Source: Epichloe hybrida (taxonomy: Eukaryota; Ascomycota; Sordariomycetes; Hypocreales; Clavicipitaceae). Taken from it: a stretch of 64,000 bases of DNA. Positions 1 through 10,890 of the stretch are shown one piece after another. Position 1 is the first letter of the stretch; each line of letters opens with the position of its first letter. The notes beneath the pieces are model-generated. The model was not told the DNA's origin. It was given only the letters and a program-made list of their open reading frames with translations, and did not search any database. A program made the translations under genes and the position numbers. The stretch spans positions 3,844,001 through 3,908,000 of the forward strand of contig JAFEKR010000003.1 in assembly GCA_019022495.1 (NCBI GenBank), read 5' to 3'.

Positions 1-718
1 TGATGAGCTCTACAGCGTTGCCAAACGTCACATTGAGCAAGGCGCCGAGAGAATCACCCATCTTACTGGCGACCGATTCGGTGGCATGGCTGAGCAGGCC
101 GGCAAGGGGTATCACGGCAATACAGTTCATGGCAAACACAATGCCGCCATGGACGCCACTCACATTGGCAACGACAATTCCAATCGGTACAAAGACCAAC
201 AGGACATTTATCCAGCTGTGGGTGGCGACGAGCCAAAAGGATCTACGAAATTCCTCCACAAAGGTTCGCTTCTTCTTACTTGGACCGTCGGTATCGTTGC
301 CGTCATGATTGCCATTGTTGGCGGTATTTGTGTTGTGTGCAGAATCCACGTCGATGCGGCTCTCCTTGGTCTCTATGACAGACCCCTGCCCCTCAGTCTG
401 CAAAGATGTGATGGGCACGACATGTGGGCTGGAGTAACCGAGATCCAGCTTGGCAGGCTTGGCTTTTTCGTCGTCAAAGATGACACCGTTGGGTGGCTCG
501 CGCAATGTGCTGCCATTGTTGTTTCTGATAGATGTTGAGAAGGGAGAAGTTGGGAATTCCGCTGTGTGGGCGGTTGAGGACGTGTTGCCTAGATGATACG
601 ATGCGTTTTGGTTGGATTGTTGAGACGACAAGCGATCATCAAACACTCCATGGGCTTCAGGTATGGCGCCAGGGCGTTTGTTGTCTATATCGGGAGGATC
701 CGAAGAAGTTTGTTTCAT
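1..718 (-). CDS. Vacuolar Ca2+/H+ exchanger (CAX/VCX1 family), N-terminal part, cut by window edge
   Basis: An open frame runs leftwards without interruption from the ATG at 718 to the edge, giving 239 residues of an incomplete protein. The first 130 or so residues are hydrophilic and Ser/Asn/Asp-rich, the regulatory N-terminus usual in fungal CAX proteins. A basic stretch (PSKKKRTF) precedes the first two membrane segments (around WINVLLVFVPIGIVV and VFAMNCIAVIPLAGLL). The last visible residues, LLNVTFGNAVELI, are the first conserved cation-binding repeat of the CAX family, with the essential Glu. Members exchange cytosolic Ca2+ for vacuolar protons. The ATG at 718 is preferred because it opens a long hydrophilic leader, but an upstream exon cannot be excluded. 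The remaining transmembrane helices lie outside the window. Family assignment is firm; vacuolar location is inferred from the family. Confidence 0.88.
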   Translation of the reverse strand, partial: MKQTSSDPPDIDNKRPGAIPEAHGVFDDRLSSQQSNQNASYHLGNTSSTAHTAEFPTSPFSTSIRNNNGSTLREPPNGVIFDDEKAKPAKLDLGYSSPHVVPITSLQTEGQGSVIETKESRIDVDSAHNTNTANNGNHDGNDTDGPSKKKRTFVEEFRRSFWLVATHSWINVLLVFVPIGIVVANVSGVHGGIVFAMNCIAVIPLAGLLSHATESVASKMGDSLGALLNVTFGNAVELI

Positions 719-3330
719 CGAGCAGGTATTACAAGCACGAAGACCGCGCCGAAGAGCGTGAGTTGTGCTGGAACGAAACGCAAGCGATGAAGCGATTACG
801 TATGCCGAGGAGCAAGAAAGGGCAAGCGCCTACTAGCTTGTAGAGCTTGCTAGAATCTCTGAATTTGAGGAAAAGGGTGCTTGCTGATGGAGGCAAAGAC
901 GGATGAGCCAGCAAGGAGTGGACGGACAGATGTGAAGGGAGACCGAAAAGTTCGGGGTAATAAGTGTCTTTTATGGGCAATTTGTCTCCTTCCTCCGGGG
1001 GGGGGGGGTGGTATCAGTTACTACTTTGCGGATCACCCACGCTACGTACTGGCACTAAGTACCAAGTGTCCAGTACCCAGTGCCAAGAAACATGTCCAAT
1101 GTGGTAAGGAAGGCACGCTATCTCCAGGAAGGGATAGATCCAGATCCAGGGAAGCAGCGTTGGAGCAGTGCGCATGCTGGATCCATTCGACGGGCGACAA
1201 ACAATGCTACTGGCCTGGCTGGCCTGGCTGGCCGAGGAGGGGATGCAGCCAATGGCAGGAAAACCTGGAATTCCAGCATTTAACGTGGATCGGTCATGAT
1301 GTAATACATAGTGAGTGCATCGCCGGGGTAGCGGTCCGGGATGCGCGTGTCCGGATGTGGGTGCGAGCGTGTACAGTCCGCGGTGCGAAAACAATGCAAA
1401 GCAAAGAGGTGATAGATTGCGACCGTGACCCGGCATCGGGCATCCAGCAAGCATCCATCGGGCAGCAAGCAGGGCAAGCTCCGGCGTCGGGGAACCAGCC
1501 GGACGAGGCCAGACCCAGTCACAGCGCGCCTGCCTGCTCGAGCGCCCAGCCGTGAAGAACTCAATCGCACGGCACCAATCGGACGTGCTGCTTGTACCTG
1601 TTCATTCTGGGTACGTTGCACAAAGAGGTGACGTGCGTGCCGTGCAACATGACGACGGCACTTCACCAGAACACTTTGAAACACGTTTTCCCGCCCGCCG
1701 CCATATGCCGTCTTGGCGACTTCGGGCGTACGGACGTAGTGCGTCGTGGAAGGCGGAATGCGAAGTGGAAGAGGCTTCTTCTGTTCTGGCATCTTGTTCT
1801 CTCGGCCGAGCACCCAGGCCACGGCAGATGGATACTTGTCTTCCCTCGCATCCCCTCAACAAAGCCGCCAGACATCAAAAGACCCAATTCCGGGCCCAGG
1901 AATTTTACATACATAAAACATTTGCTCGAGCCCCCCCTCGGCACCTGGGATCGCGCACCCACCCCACGCCACGCAAACATCTACAACAGCCACCACCCTG
2001 TGGCCCCCTCCCTGTGGCCCTGTGGCTAAGAAGCAACCCGACTTGGCACTGGTCGGTCTCTCCAATGCGAATCAGTGCTCATCAGTCACTAGCCCCCCCC
2101 TCCACCAACCAAATTTGAGGTGCTGCGCCCCACGCGTCAGTCAATGCAGCAATCTGATCGTCATGCCTTGTTTTATTGCTTGCATCATCAATCCTGCATC
2201 CATCGATCCACTTGTCAACATATGCGTACATGATACATATGATTCATCTCCCATGTATGCTCGTCATTATGGACGACGCTGCATCCCAAGATAAACGTCC
2301 CTCCCTGGTGGCCATGTTCCTGCGGTGTCTAAGAATGCTCGACTTGGCCGGTATCTAATCGCAGTCATCACTCGTCAACTCGAAAAACTTCTTGAGTACA
2401 ACGCGTCTTATTTGCCATGTGTCTCAAACATGCCGGCCCTCCCTCCCTTGCCCTCTTAAGCCCTCTTCATTAAACTTAAAAACCGCGATATGCGCATATG
2501 CGCATTTAGTGACCCAACTATGCTGGGAAACCATTGCAGAAGAAGAAAATAGCGCCTCGGACTGCTCGCTTCAACAATGCTGTCAAGTACACGTTCCACA
2601 GACACACATACTTACTACAGAGACGTTTGTTTTATTTACTTTGCTTGTTATCAAAAGAACCAGCCCTTCTCTCTTCTCCAACCGCCAAGTCGCACACGCG
2701 TCCGACGTGGGCCCCAATCGTTCCAAGGGGACCGATCTAGTCAGCCATGCGCCTCTTCAACAACGCGAAACCGGCGGGTCATCAATATCGCGGTATTACT
2801 CTGATCGATTTTACATACAAAGGAAAGGTAAGGTTAAAATAAAGCTTTGAAAAATTGTAATGGAAAAAAAAAAAAAACCGCGACGCGAATCGGGAAAAAA
2901 AGAGGCAGGAGCACACAAAAATCAGGATAGTTTCAAGTCCTGAAGATGGAACAATGACACGTCCAACCTCCTCCCGGCGCTATGACATGTGATGAGAAAG
3001 ACAACAGCCGTCAAATTTCTCGAGGCTTGATGCTGAAAAACAAAAAATCATTCTTCTGCGGAGTGCATTGAGGACCAAAATAATGTTGGTGAAGTGGTGT
3101 AATGTAGGTAGTGCGTGTGTGCGGTGAGTGCGAGTTTCACGCACGTGCTCTCGTGAAGCATTCGACAGCATAAAAAAAAACAACTTTGTTGTCGAGAGGT
3201 CGGTGTCGCTACTGCGTGCACGAACCCATAGAGGACATGGGGGGGGGGGGCGGAGCCTGCTTCTTTACCAAAAACCCAGAATCCAAAACGGAAACACGAT
3301 GAACTTGACTTCAAGAGACCTCGCAGCTCA
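719..3330. other. Intergenic region upstream of the exchanger and downstream of the Kin4-like gene
   Basis: About 2.6 kb with no convincing coding region. Open frames here are short, basic and compositionally biased, with no recognisable motif. It should contain the promoter of the exchanger (reading left) and the 3' UTR of the Kin4-like gene. It contains G homopolymers near 1000 and 3240 and A-runs near 2865 and 3172. Confidence 0.6.
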
Positions 3331-6300
3331 TCATGATCGCTCGTCCACACCACCTCGAGCCTTGCCTCGTCGCCTAAAGAAGTCCATGACTCGCTTGGCA
3401 GCTCCGCTGCTTCCTTCGTGCCCCCGATACTCGTCTTGGTCATATGCATCCGTGAACCGTTTGTGGTTCTTCTGCAGCACGCCCCGTGTTCCTCGACTTG
3501 AAGTGGCTGGTCGATCGTCCTGGCTCTCCGCGTCTGAGAAGCCGTGGCTTCGCGATCTCATCTGCGGCTCTGTTGGCGGTCGACGCATGTCTACCGATGA
3601 GTCCGAGCCGCTGTTGAAGTGGGAGCCAGACTGTAGGTAGGGCGGGATGGCATTGGTTCGTCGGTTGTCCAGTTGCGCTGGCGCACATCGTTGGTGATAG
3701 ACAGGGCTAGAGTTGGCGGTATCCTGTCGCCCATTGTTTCCATAGGCGCTGTCAAAGAAGGGAGTGCTGCCTCTGGCATCTCCGGGGGCTGTGACGCTCC
3801 TTAGAGGGTCAAGCCAACCAGACTGAGTAGGCAGATCCGTGTGAGAGTCAACCTCGGAAGATGTAGGCTCCGAGTACTCTTTGCCTAGTCCAATGGATTT
3901 CAGTGAGAAGGATGCCGGCAGAAGGGAAATTCGTCTCCGGTCCTTCTTCTCGCCGGAGCCTTGTGACCCTGTCATGCTGCCACTTCGCTTCTTTCCTATG
4001 CCCAGAGAAAATGACCGCCGAGAAGCCCGCGAATCCATCGAGGTTCTCCCCGTTGAGTCTTCTCCTTGTGCCACGGCATTGGACATGCTCACTGGAGGAT
4101 ATTTCTTGGACTTCTCGGGTTGCTGAGGCTCTGGCTTCTTCTTGCCTCGTCCGCCGAAGACGGAGCCGCTGCGACCCAAAAGCTTGGATCCAAGGTCTCC
4201 TATTGTGCTCGATCTCTTGTGGCCCCGCCCTTCGTTGCCTCGTCCTTCATGGAAGCCTGACATTCTGGCAAACTTGGGTGGCACGCTCATGCTTGTGTGG
4301 CCAACTGCGTCGTCATCATCAACGTTTGCTGGCTGTTGGATGCGTCCCTGCACATTGGTGTCGGCTAATGTAGGTGGAGCCGGCCGTCCATAGTTGCCTC
4401 GTGACTGCAAGCTCATGGAGGCAGCTGATTGCATGGAGCCACCGGTTCGAGGTCTCGATGCTGCAGTGGCCGTTCCCGTCATGTACGCTTGGTCCGTGGT
4501 GGCACGGGTTTCCCGAGGACGGGTTGCTCCGGAAGTCTGGGAACTGTGTGGCCGCTTGGACTGAGATGATCGGGCGTAAACATCCCGAGCCTCTTGGGGT
4601 AGCGTCTTATCCTTGTTGGAGGAGCTTGGGCGGCTGGCATCGTGTTCTCGATTGAGAGAAACAGGTGGTCTTGAAACGACAGGGTCTGTCCCGCGTTGTG
4701 TCTGCGTAATAGGCGCAACATACTCCACCTGTACCGTTCGGCGCTTGGCATCTTTGGGTGTGCGATGGGCAGTTTCTGCTTCGGCGTCGATCTTGGCGTG
4801 CGCTTTGGCGAGTCCGCCGACGGTAGCCTGCAAGGGAGACTTTTGCTTAGGAGTCTCGCGAACAGAAGCACTCCTCGTCACCATAGGCGGGTCCATGAAC
4901 TCCTGGGCAGCTGTGGCATTCTGGACATCCGAGGGCAGGGTTGTGGAGCTGGTGATGAACTCGACAACATGCGCATATTCGCTCAGCCAGCTGTGACGGG
5001 CCACCTCGAATAAGTCCGCTCGCTTACGGGGGTTGGGAACCAAGATTCGTCGAAGCAGGTCTCGGGCATGTGGCGTGACATATTCTGGGAACGTGAGCGG
5101 GGTTGAGACGATGTATTTGTATAGCAGGTTGATGTTGTCGCCTTCGGGATTCGCTGGGTCGTCGTCGAAGGGAAGGTAACCTGCCAGCATAGCATACTGT
5201 GCGACCAGTTAGTAAGTAGTACATTCATGCTTAGACATGTGTAACAACATGTGTAGATATGATTCAGTCGCATACCAGAATGACACCGCAACTCCAGACA
5301 TCTACCTTCCTGCCAGTGTAAAGGGAGTCGCTCACAACGAGCTCTGGGGCGGCGTAACAGGGACTTCCACAACTTGTCTGCATCAGGTCTCCCGTCCTCA
5401 TTCCGTTGGGTTTGACTTTATCGAGACCCATCCTCTTGACAGTATCACGATCTGTCAGGTTGAGCTCCTCCTCCTCGAGAAGCTCTTCGTTGGGATCAAA
5501 AGTGTTGGCGAAGCCAAAATCGGTGATGATGATGTTTCGATTGCGATCCAATAATAGGTTTTCGAGCTTTAAATCTCTGTGGACGATGCCTTTTTTGTGC
5601 AAGTAGCCAACTCCGGAGACGAGTTGAGAGAACAGCCGACGCGCTGAGCTGTCTTTCAAATATCTATGATTCAGAATGTAGTCAAAAAGTTCTCCGCCCG
5701 ATGCGTACTCGAGAATGATGCCGATATATCGATCCGTCTCTAACATGTCTATCAATCGCACGATGTTGGGGTGGTGAACTCCGCGTAGGATCGTCACCTC
5801 GCGTCTGATTTTGCCCAAGCGAGATGGGTTCCCGCCGACCGTGTCTCTCTTGATTAACTTGATGGCAACCTAGAGGGAAATGGTGGTCAGCTGCTATCCG
5901 CACGATGCCAAATCATCCACCATCTCATGTCAGTGTCTCATCACATACCTGGACGCTGCTATCTTGTTTCCAGCCCAGCTTGACTTTGCCGAACTCTCCC
6001 TCGCCAATTGTGTTTCCCAGTATAAAATCACCAAACTTGGTCGTTCCTTTGTGGCTGCGGCTGTGGTCTTGCCTGCTGCGACCGCCACGACGCTCCTCAG
6101 TGGTGGAGTTCATAGCTATGACAGGCGCGGGCGCTGCGTCATGATGGTCTGGAGAGTCATGGCGGCTTCCGCGACCATTTGGTGCTTGAGCACCGGAGAT
6201 GGCGCGAGCCAGATTATCGCTTGCGTCGTGCGCGTGTTTTGTGCTCGTCGCAGGATCCGTGCGGATGGGGATTGACATATCCTGTGCTCGATCATCTCTG

Positions 6301-6833
6301 TTGCTGCTAGACGGGCGAGTCTGCTCTTGTGTTTGATGAGACTGTGTTGCTCGTTTGCTCCTCGAGGCATCAGAATAACCATTCCCGTCACCACGCGAGC
6401 CAGTTCGTGATCCGTCAGCTTGTGCGTGACGTGGGGAACTGTTCAGTGCTTCATTTGAGTATTGATTCCTCCTTGTAGTGTACGAACCCTGTTGGCCGGA
6501 CGAAGACGTCCGCGGAGGAGCGACAGGAGGCATTGTAGTCGGACGTTCAGACCTGGACGTACGCTGGTCCTGTGCGGAAGTGTTGGTGCCGTTACGGCTC
6601 GATCTTTGAACACTTAGGTCCACAGGCGGAGGGCCGCGGTTTCCGCTCGTCTTGCGCGAGGGAGGCCGCCTCGATGAAGGTGATGATGTTGCGGCGGCCT
6701 GATGGCCATTATAAACTTCCCGGCTTGGGGAAGTATGCGGTGAGCCGTATTGTCTGTTGGAGGTCGAGGGCGGTGGAGGAGAAGCTAGGGCGGTTGGTTG
6801 ATGGGGGGCTGATTGTAGGGCTGCCGACGACAT
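3331..6833 (-). CDS. Serine/threonine protein kinase, Kin4-like
   Basis: Three exons on the minus strand: 6833-5949, 5869-5276 and 5196-3331, giving 1114 residues. Both introns (79 and 79 nt) are GT-AG; the second has a clear ACTAAC branch site. Residues 1-270 are Ser/Arg/Gln-rich and disordered. The kinase domain follows: glycine loop GEGEFGKVKLG, VAIKLIKRD with the ATP lysine, catalytic HRDLKLENLLLD, DFGFAN, and CGSPCYAAPE in the activation segment. About 35 acidic residues are inserted between DFG and APE, a feature of the Kin4 family. The long C-terminal tail is low complexity, ending in a basic stretch. In yeast Kin4 delays mitotic exit when the spindle is misaligned; filamentous orthologues also affect growth and septation. 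Kinase identity is certain; the Kin4 subfamily is likely from the activation-loop insert and kinase sequence. Confidence 0.9.
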
Positions 6834-7445
6834 CTTTCCGCGCTGCACCTGGGTGCCGAAAACGTTGCGAGCTGACAACCTCGGTAGCGACGATGTGATG
6901 GGGCAATACGGTGAGAATGTTATCGGTGGCGTTTCAATGGACAAAGGCGCAAGAGCGTTCGATTGCAAGGGCCAAACAAGAACAAACACACACACAGAAA
7001 AAAATCGCAGGTCGTCGGTGATTCTTTGCAAAGCAAGCAGATGGCACGATGGCCGTAGTGGAAGATGTGGTTGCTTCAGTCGTTTCCTCGGCTGCGAGGC
7101 GCTGCGGTGCGTCTGTGTTGCGCGGCGTTGCTCTGCTTTGCGTCGACGCGCGGTACGCAACACGGGGGCAACTGGAACCAGTCAGACAGAACAAATCAGC
7201 GAGCTTGGCCGGGCAGGATCGCGCGGGCAAGGTTGCTGGAGCGTGCAGCGTCTGCAACGAATGCAGGAATGAAGGCGGACTTCCGTGGATTCCCGGAGGT
7301 CAGAGTTGTACCAATGATGCAGGCACGTTATCTCATTGTTTCAGCAGAGAGGCCGCGGGCAGTGGTGATGTGTTGTTTCGTCGAGCGTCGAGGCCAAGAT
7401 GCTGCTCACCCCTGAATGGTTGGTGGATGGGCGGCGTCGCGGGAG

Positions 7446-7478
7446 ACGGGCAAAAACGGGCAAACGGGCAAACGGGCC
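7446..7478. repeat. CGGGCAAA-type short tandem repeat
   Basis: Three to four imperfect copies of an ACGGGCAAA unit in direct orientation. It lies upstream of the Kin4-like gene and encodes nothing recognisable. Confidence 0.7.
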
Positions 7479-7780
7479 ACTCAGTGGGAGACGGGAGCGC
7501 GCGCGCTCGGCTGACTGGGAGAAAGAGAAGGGTTGCTTGAAGGGCGGAAGGACAAGCAAGGGCAGCACGTTCGAGGACAAAGAAGTGGCGGGCTGGTGAA
7601 TTGACCCTTTCAATGAGCGCTTGTGATGAAGCAGTCGGAATGCCTGGCTGTTCTGGCAATATTCGCGAGACGTCCGGACCGGGGTGGGCGTCGTGGGCGT
7701 CCAACTGGGGTGCAAACTGTGGTGCAGAAGTTGAACAGAACGCGGGTGGGTAACCTCAACGGGGGGGGCGTCGAATCCAC

Positions 7781-7810
7781 TCTTGTCTGTCTTGTCTGTC
7801 TTGTCTGTCT
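7781..7810. repeat. CTTGTCTGT tandem repeat (9-bp unit, three copies)
   Basis: Three perfect copies of CTTGTCTGT in direct repeat, directly followed by a second repeat family built on GTCTCCGTATTG. Confidence 0.9.
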
Positions 7811-7848
7811 ATTGCGACCTGTTCGTCCTGCAATTTTTTATTTATTAC

Positions 7849-7886
7849 TCCGTATTGTCTTGTCTCCGTATTGTCTCCGTATTGTC
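7849..7886. repeat. TCTCCGTATTG tandem repeat
   Basis: Three near-copies of a CTCCGTATTGT unit. The first begins within a TACTCCGTA motif, the 9-mer enriched in intergenic parts of this window. Confidence 0.85.
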
Positions 7887-8040
7887 GGAAGGTTTCTGGT
7901 TGTGCGAATCGCCTCCGTCCGGCAGATGTGGACAGCTGGCCCCTTTGGCTTTGGGCAGACCAGCGAGCTTTGTTCTCGGGAGGCAGGAGCGTCGGACGCG
8001 CTGGAGTCCAGAAAGTTGGTGACGTCTGTTGGACCGGACT

Positions 8041-8070
8041 GGTGTGGTCTGGTGTGGTCTGGTGTGGTCT
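8041..8070. repeat. GGTGTGGTCT tandem repeat (10-bp unit, three copies)
   Basis: Three perfect 10-bp copies, each one helical turn long. No coding potential is visible. Confidence 0.92.
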
Positions 8071-8249
8071 AATTATTTTGGAAAGAAGGAGCGAAGCGCC
8101 GGCTCTTTCTTCGGCGAGGGAGATGAGTCGCACTTTTTGAAAGAGTCAGATTGTTGACGTCCAAGATGGGCTGGCGACTGCGCGCGCATTAGCTCCGAGG
8201 GAGGGAGATTGGATCGGCCAAGCGGATTTCAGACGGCGCCCAGCATAAT

Positions 8250-8323
8250 AGACCATAGCAGACCATAGCAGACCAAGCAGACCATAGCAGACCAAGCAGA
8301 CCATGACAGACCATGACAGACCT
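8250..8323. repeat. AGACCATAGC-type tandem repeat (about 10-bp unit, seven imperfect copies)
   Basis: About seven variant copies of a GACCATAGCA / GACCAAGCA / GACCATGACA unit. Copies differ by small indels, as expected from an old slippage array. Confidence 0.88.
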
Positions 8324-8400
8324 TAATAGACACGGCTACTGGGGAATAATTTGGTGTACCGACAATGTCCGACATGCACTCCAGCTCGCCCACATGAGCA

Positions 8401-8450
8401 TGCTTGACCACGCTTGACAACGCTTGACACCGCTTGGCACCGCTTGACAC
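8401..8450. repeat. CGCTTGACAC tandem repeat (10-bp unit, five copies)
   Basis: Five copies of a 10-bp unit with single substitutions. It is the last of five unrelated short arrays within 1 kb. Confidence 0.9.
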
Positions 8451-10779
8451 CTGGGCTGGGCTCGAGTTCCAGGCGAGATTGATGAGCCCCAGTGCCCGGG
8501 GCGCCAGTGCCAGCCTGCCAGGAACATGACGAGGTGGGCAGGTCGCGCCGACAGAGATGCAGGACATGCAGGCACACCCGAGGACATGCCGCCAGGCACA
8601 CAAAAAAATAAAAAAAAAGAATAAAAAACTTTCTTGGCTTCCGCATGCACCAGACACCAGACCTTGCTTGACAGTGTCCACGGCGTTGCCGACCTCTGGT
8701 GCTCGGAGCTTTTGCCCGCTCATGCGACGAGGAACTCGACGAGGCACTCGACGCCATGCTATCACATCATCACATATGGTTGGTTCATGGCTACACCGTC
8801 ATTCTCGAGGGAGCCATCGCGTTCAAACAATGGCAAGGGATGCACGCTCAGACTGCTTGCCTGACGTGCCCGACGTGACCGCCAATGAATCGAACGCATC
8901 AGCTAATCTTACTCGAGAGACACAGCAAAATATGGTCTCGTCTATTGACTTGATACTCGCGGGACCATTTTATCATATCAGCAACATGGACTAAGGACTG
9001 CCACAGACTACGGACGGAGTGCTCCGCACGGCAGGCCCATGTGTATGCATGTACAAATGATGCATTAGGGACGTGCGCATCTGGCGTCGTACTAATAAGA
9101 CCTACTATAAGACCGGCCCCCTGCTGATGTCATGGACGATGGGATTGGCAAATGCAGAAGACGAAGAAACATCCAGATTGCCAAATTGCACCTTATGCAG
9201 CCACCACTGCCCACCACTGCTCTTCAGAGTCGTGCAAATTCCGAAATGGCTCAAACCATATGCGAGGCATCCCGATCCAACCCTGGCATGATAACCATGT
9301 CTGATCTCTGTTAGCTTCTAGCGCCTCGAGAAAGAACATTATTGAAAGCACTTGACACGAGTATGCTGGTAGTTCGGAATACTCCGTAGACACTACTATC
9401 TGTTTGCGAATGTCGTCGTCCCTATCTCCCAGGCAACCCTGCCAAGTTGGGATTTCCTCTACTTTCTGACAACATCTAGGTAGTTGGTAGATGGCATAAC
9501 TGAGTTGCCCAGGACAGGTATTCTCGCCACATCGACTTAGTCCTCGTTCGTTCTCCAAGAAAACTCGAGCGTCACATGACAAGGCATGCAGAGAGTCCTC
9601 GTTTCCTTTCCTTTCTTTTCTGCGCGAGAATGGGAGCCTTTTGTAATCTGCACCCACGAATAGCTTTTGTGCGCGTTGCTTCTATGGAATTTGCACACTG
9701 CAAAGCGTCTCATAGGCTCGTATTGCTTTCTACTTTCACGTCTTGCCACATCTATCATGGATGGAGGTACCAACAGAAAAAAAACTGGCCGCAAATGTAC
9801 GATATCATAGTTCTACTATATTAAAGATTTCAAATTTGGTGCTAATTGATCCTCTTGAGAAGACCAGAATATCTGAAACCAAAACCTTCTCATGCACGGC
9901 ATGACGTGGGTTGGGTTGATGTCATCGGCGTTTCGTATGTAGAGCCTTGGACAACTTTTCTTTCGACAGCCCAGAGGTGCAATCTGGACAAATCCATAAG
10001 ATGGGCTGAGTAAGTAGTGACCATGACGTAACAAAGGTGAAGTCTGGTCAGTGTTGAAATTATCGATACCAGATCTAGAGATCTCAATGACGCATTACTG
10101 GACTTTACTCTGCCGTATGAGGTCTCTTTTGAGAACCTCCCGATAAAGTACATTCATCTGTGTTGAAAAGGCACATTTGATGTTTCTGTCGTTTCATTCT
10201 ACAGCAAAAAAAAAACCTAATCGGCCACTTGACTTTCCTCATTTTCCCATGGATTCCCGGGTAAGGAGATGCACTTGTCATCAAGTCCCAGAGTAGAAAT
10301 TCAACGCCTAATCTCGACAAGACGGAAACAATCGAGACGGTTTGTTCCAAGCATTATACGCTTCTCCCAAGTCCATAGGTTGTTGTGGGATGAAGTAAAT
10401 GTTGCCAAGTTCGCTCCAGACCGCAACTCAGTAATAGCTCGCAATACCAGCGGGTGTACCATTCCATCAACTGAGCTTCGGCAAAGGCAAAGCAAAGCTG
10501 AGGCACTCGTACCAGGAACAAGGTCGAAGCGTGTTTCATGTAGTTGATATTCTTAACTCATCACGGCAAACTCAAATGAGAGCAGTCTTCTCTCACTGGG
10601 ATCAATTAGAAAAAAAAGGTGATTCGAATAGGACACAGACAACTTACATGTCACCAACGCTGGTCATCTCGGAATTTCGATATTCTATACACGGTGGAAC
10701 GGTGCTATACGCGTCAAGTTTGGCCGTAAACATCGCGTCGTCGGAAGCAACCTGGTTGGTGTGAAAGCAAGCCATAAGC

Positions 10780-10890
10780 CTTATATAATAAAGTAAAGGT
10801 AACTAAAGAAGATAATTTACGATTAAACCTAGTAGTATTAAAAAAGACTAGAAATAAAAAAAGAAATAAGGCTAGAAAAGAAAGCATGTG
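10780..10890. other. AT-rich, A-biased patch, possible decayed repeat
   Basis: About 110 bases dominated by A and T with many TAAA and TAGTA words, sharply different from the roughly balanced flanks. Such patches in sordariomycetes are often remnants of transposons altered by repeat-induced point mutation. No coding remnant or terminal repeat is visible, so the origin is inferred. Confidence 0.35.

Larger units (their letters stand above)
6834..9300. other. Gene-free segment rich in short tandem repeats, upstream of Kin4-like gene
   Basis: No supported gene. The part next to 6833 should be the 5' UTR and promoter of the Kin4-like gene. A run of unrelated short tandem repeats lies between 7.44 and 8.45 kb, annotated separately. 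Candidate open frames are short and repeat-driven. Confidence 0.55.

Noticed and set aside
9816..10550. Possible Copia-type retroelement relic on the minus strand
   Set aside because: A few words (for example LHLWAVERKVVQGS) recall the pol region before RNase H, but neighbouring frames give no matching reverse transcriptase or integrase motifs, so the likeness may be chance.
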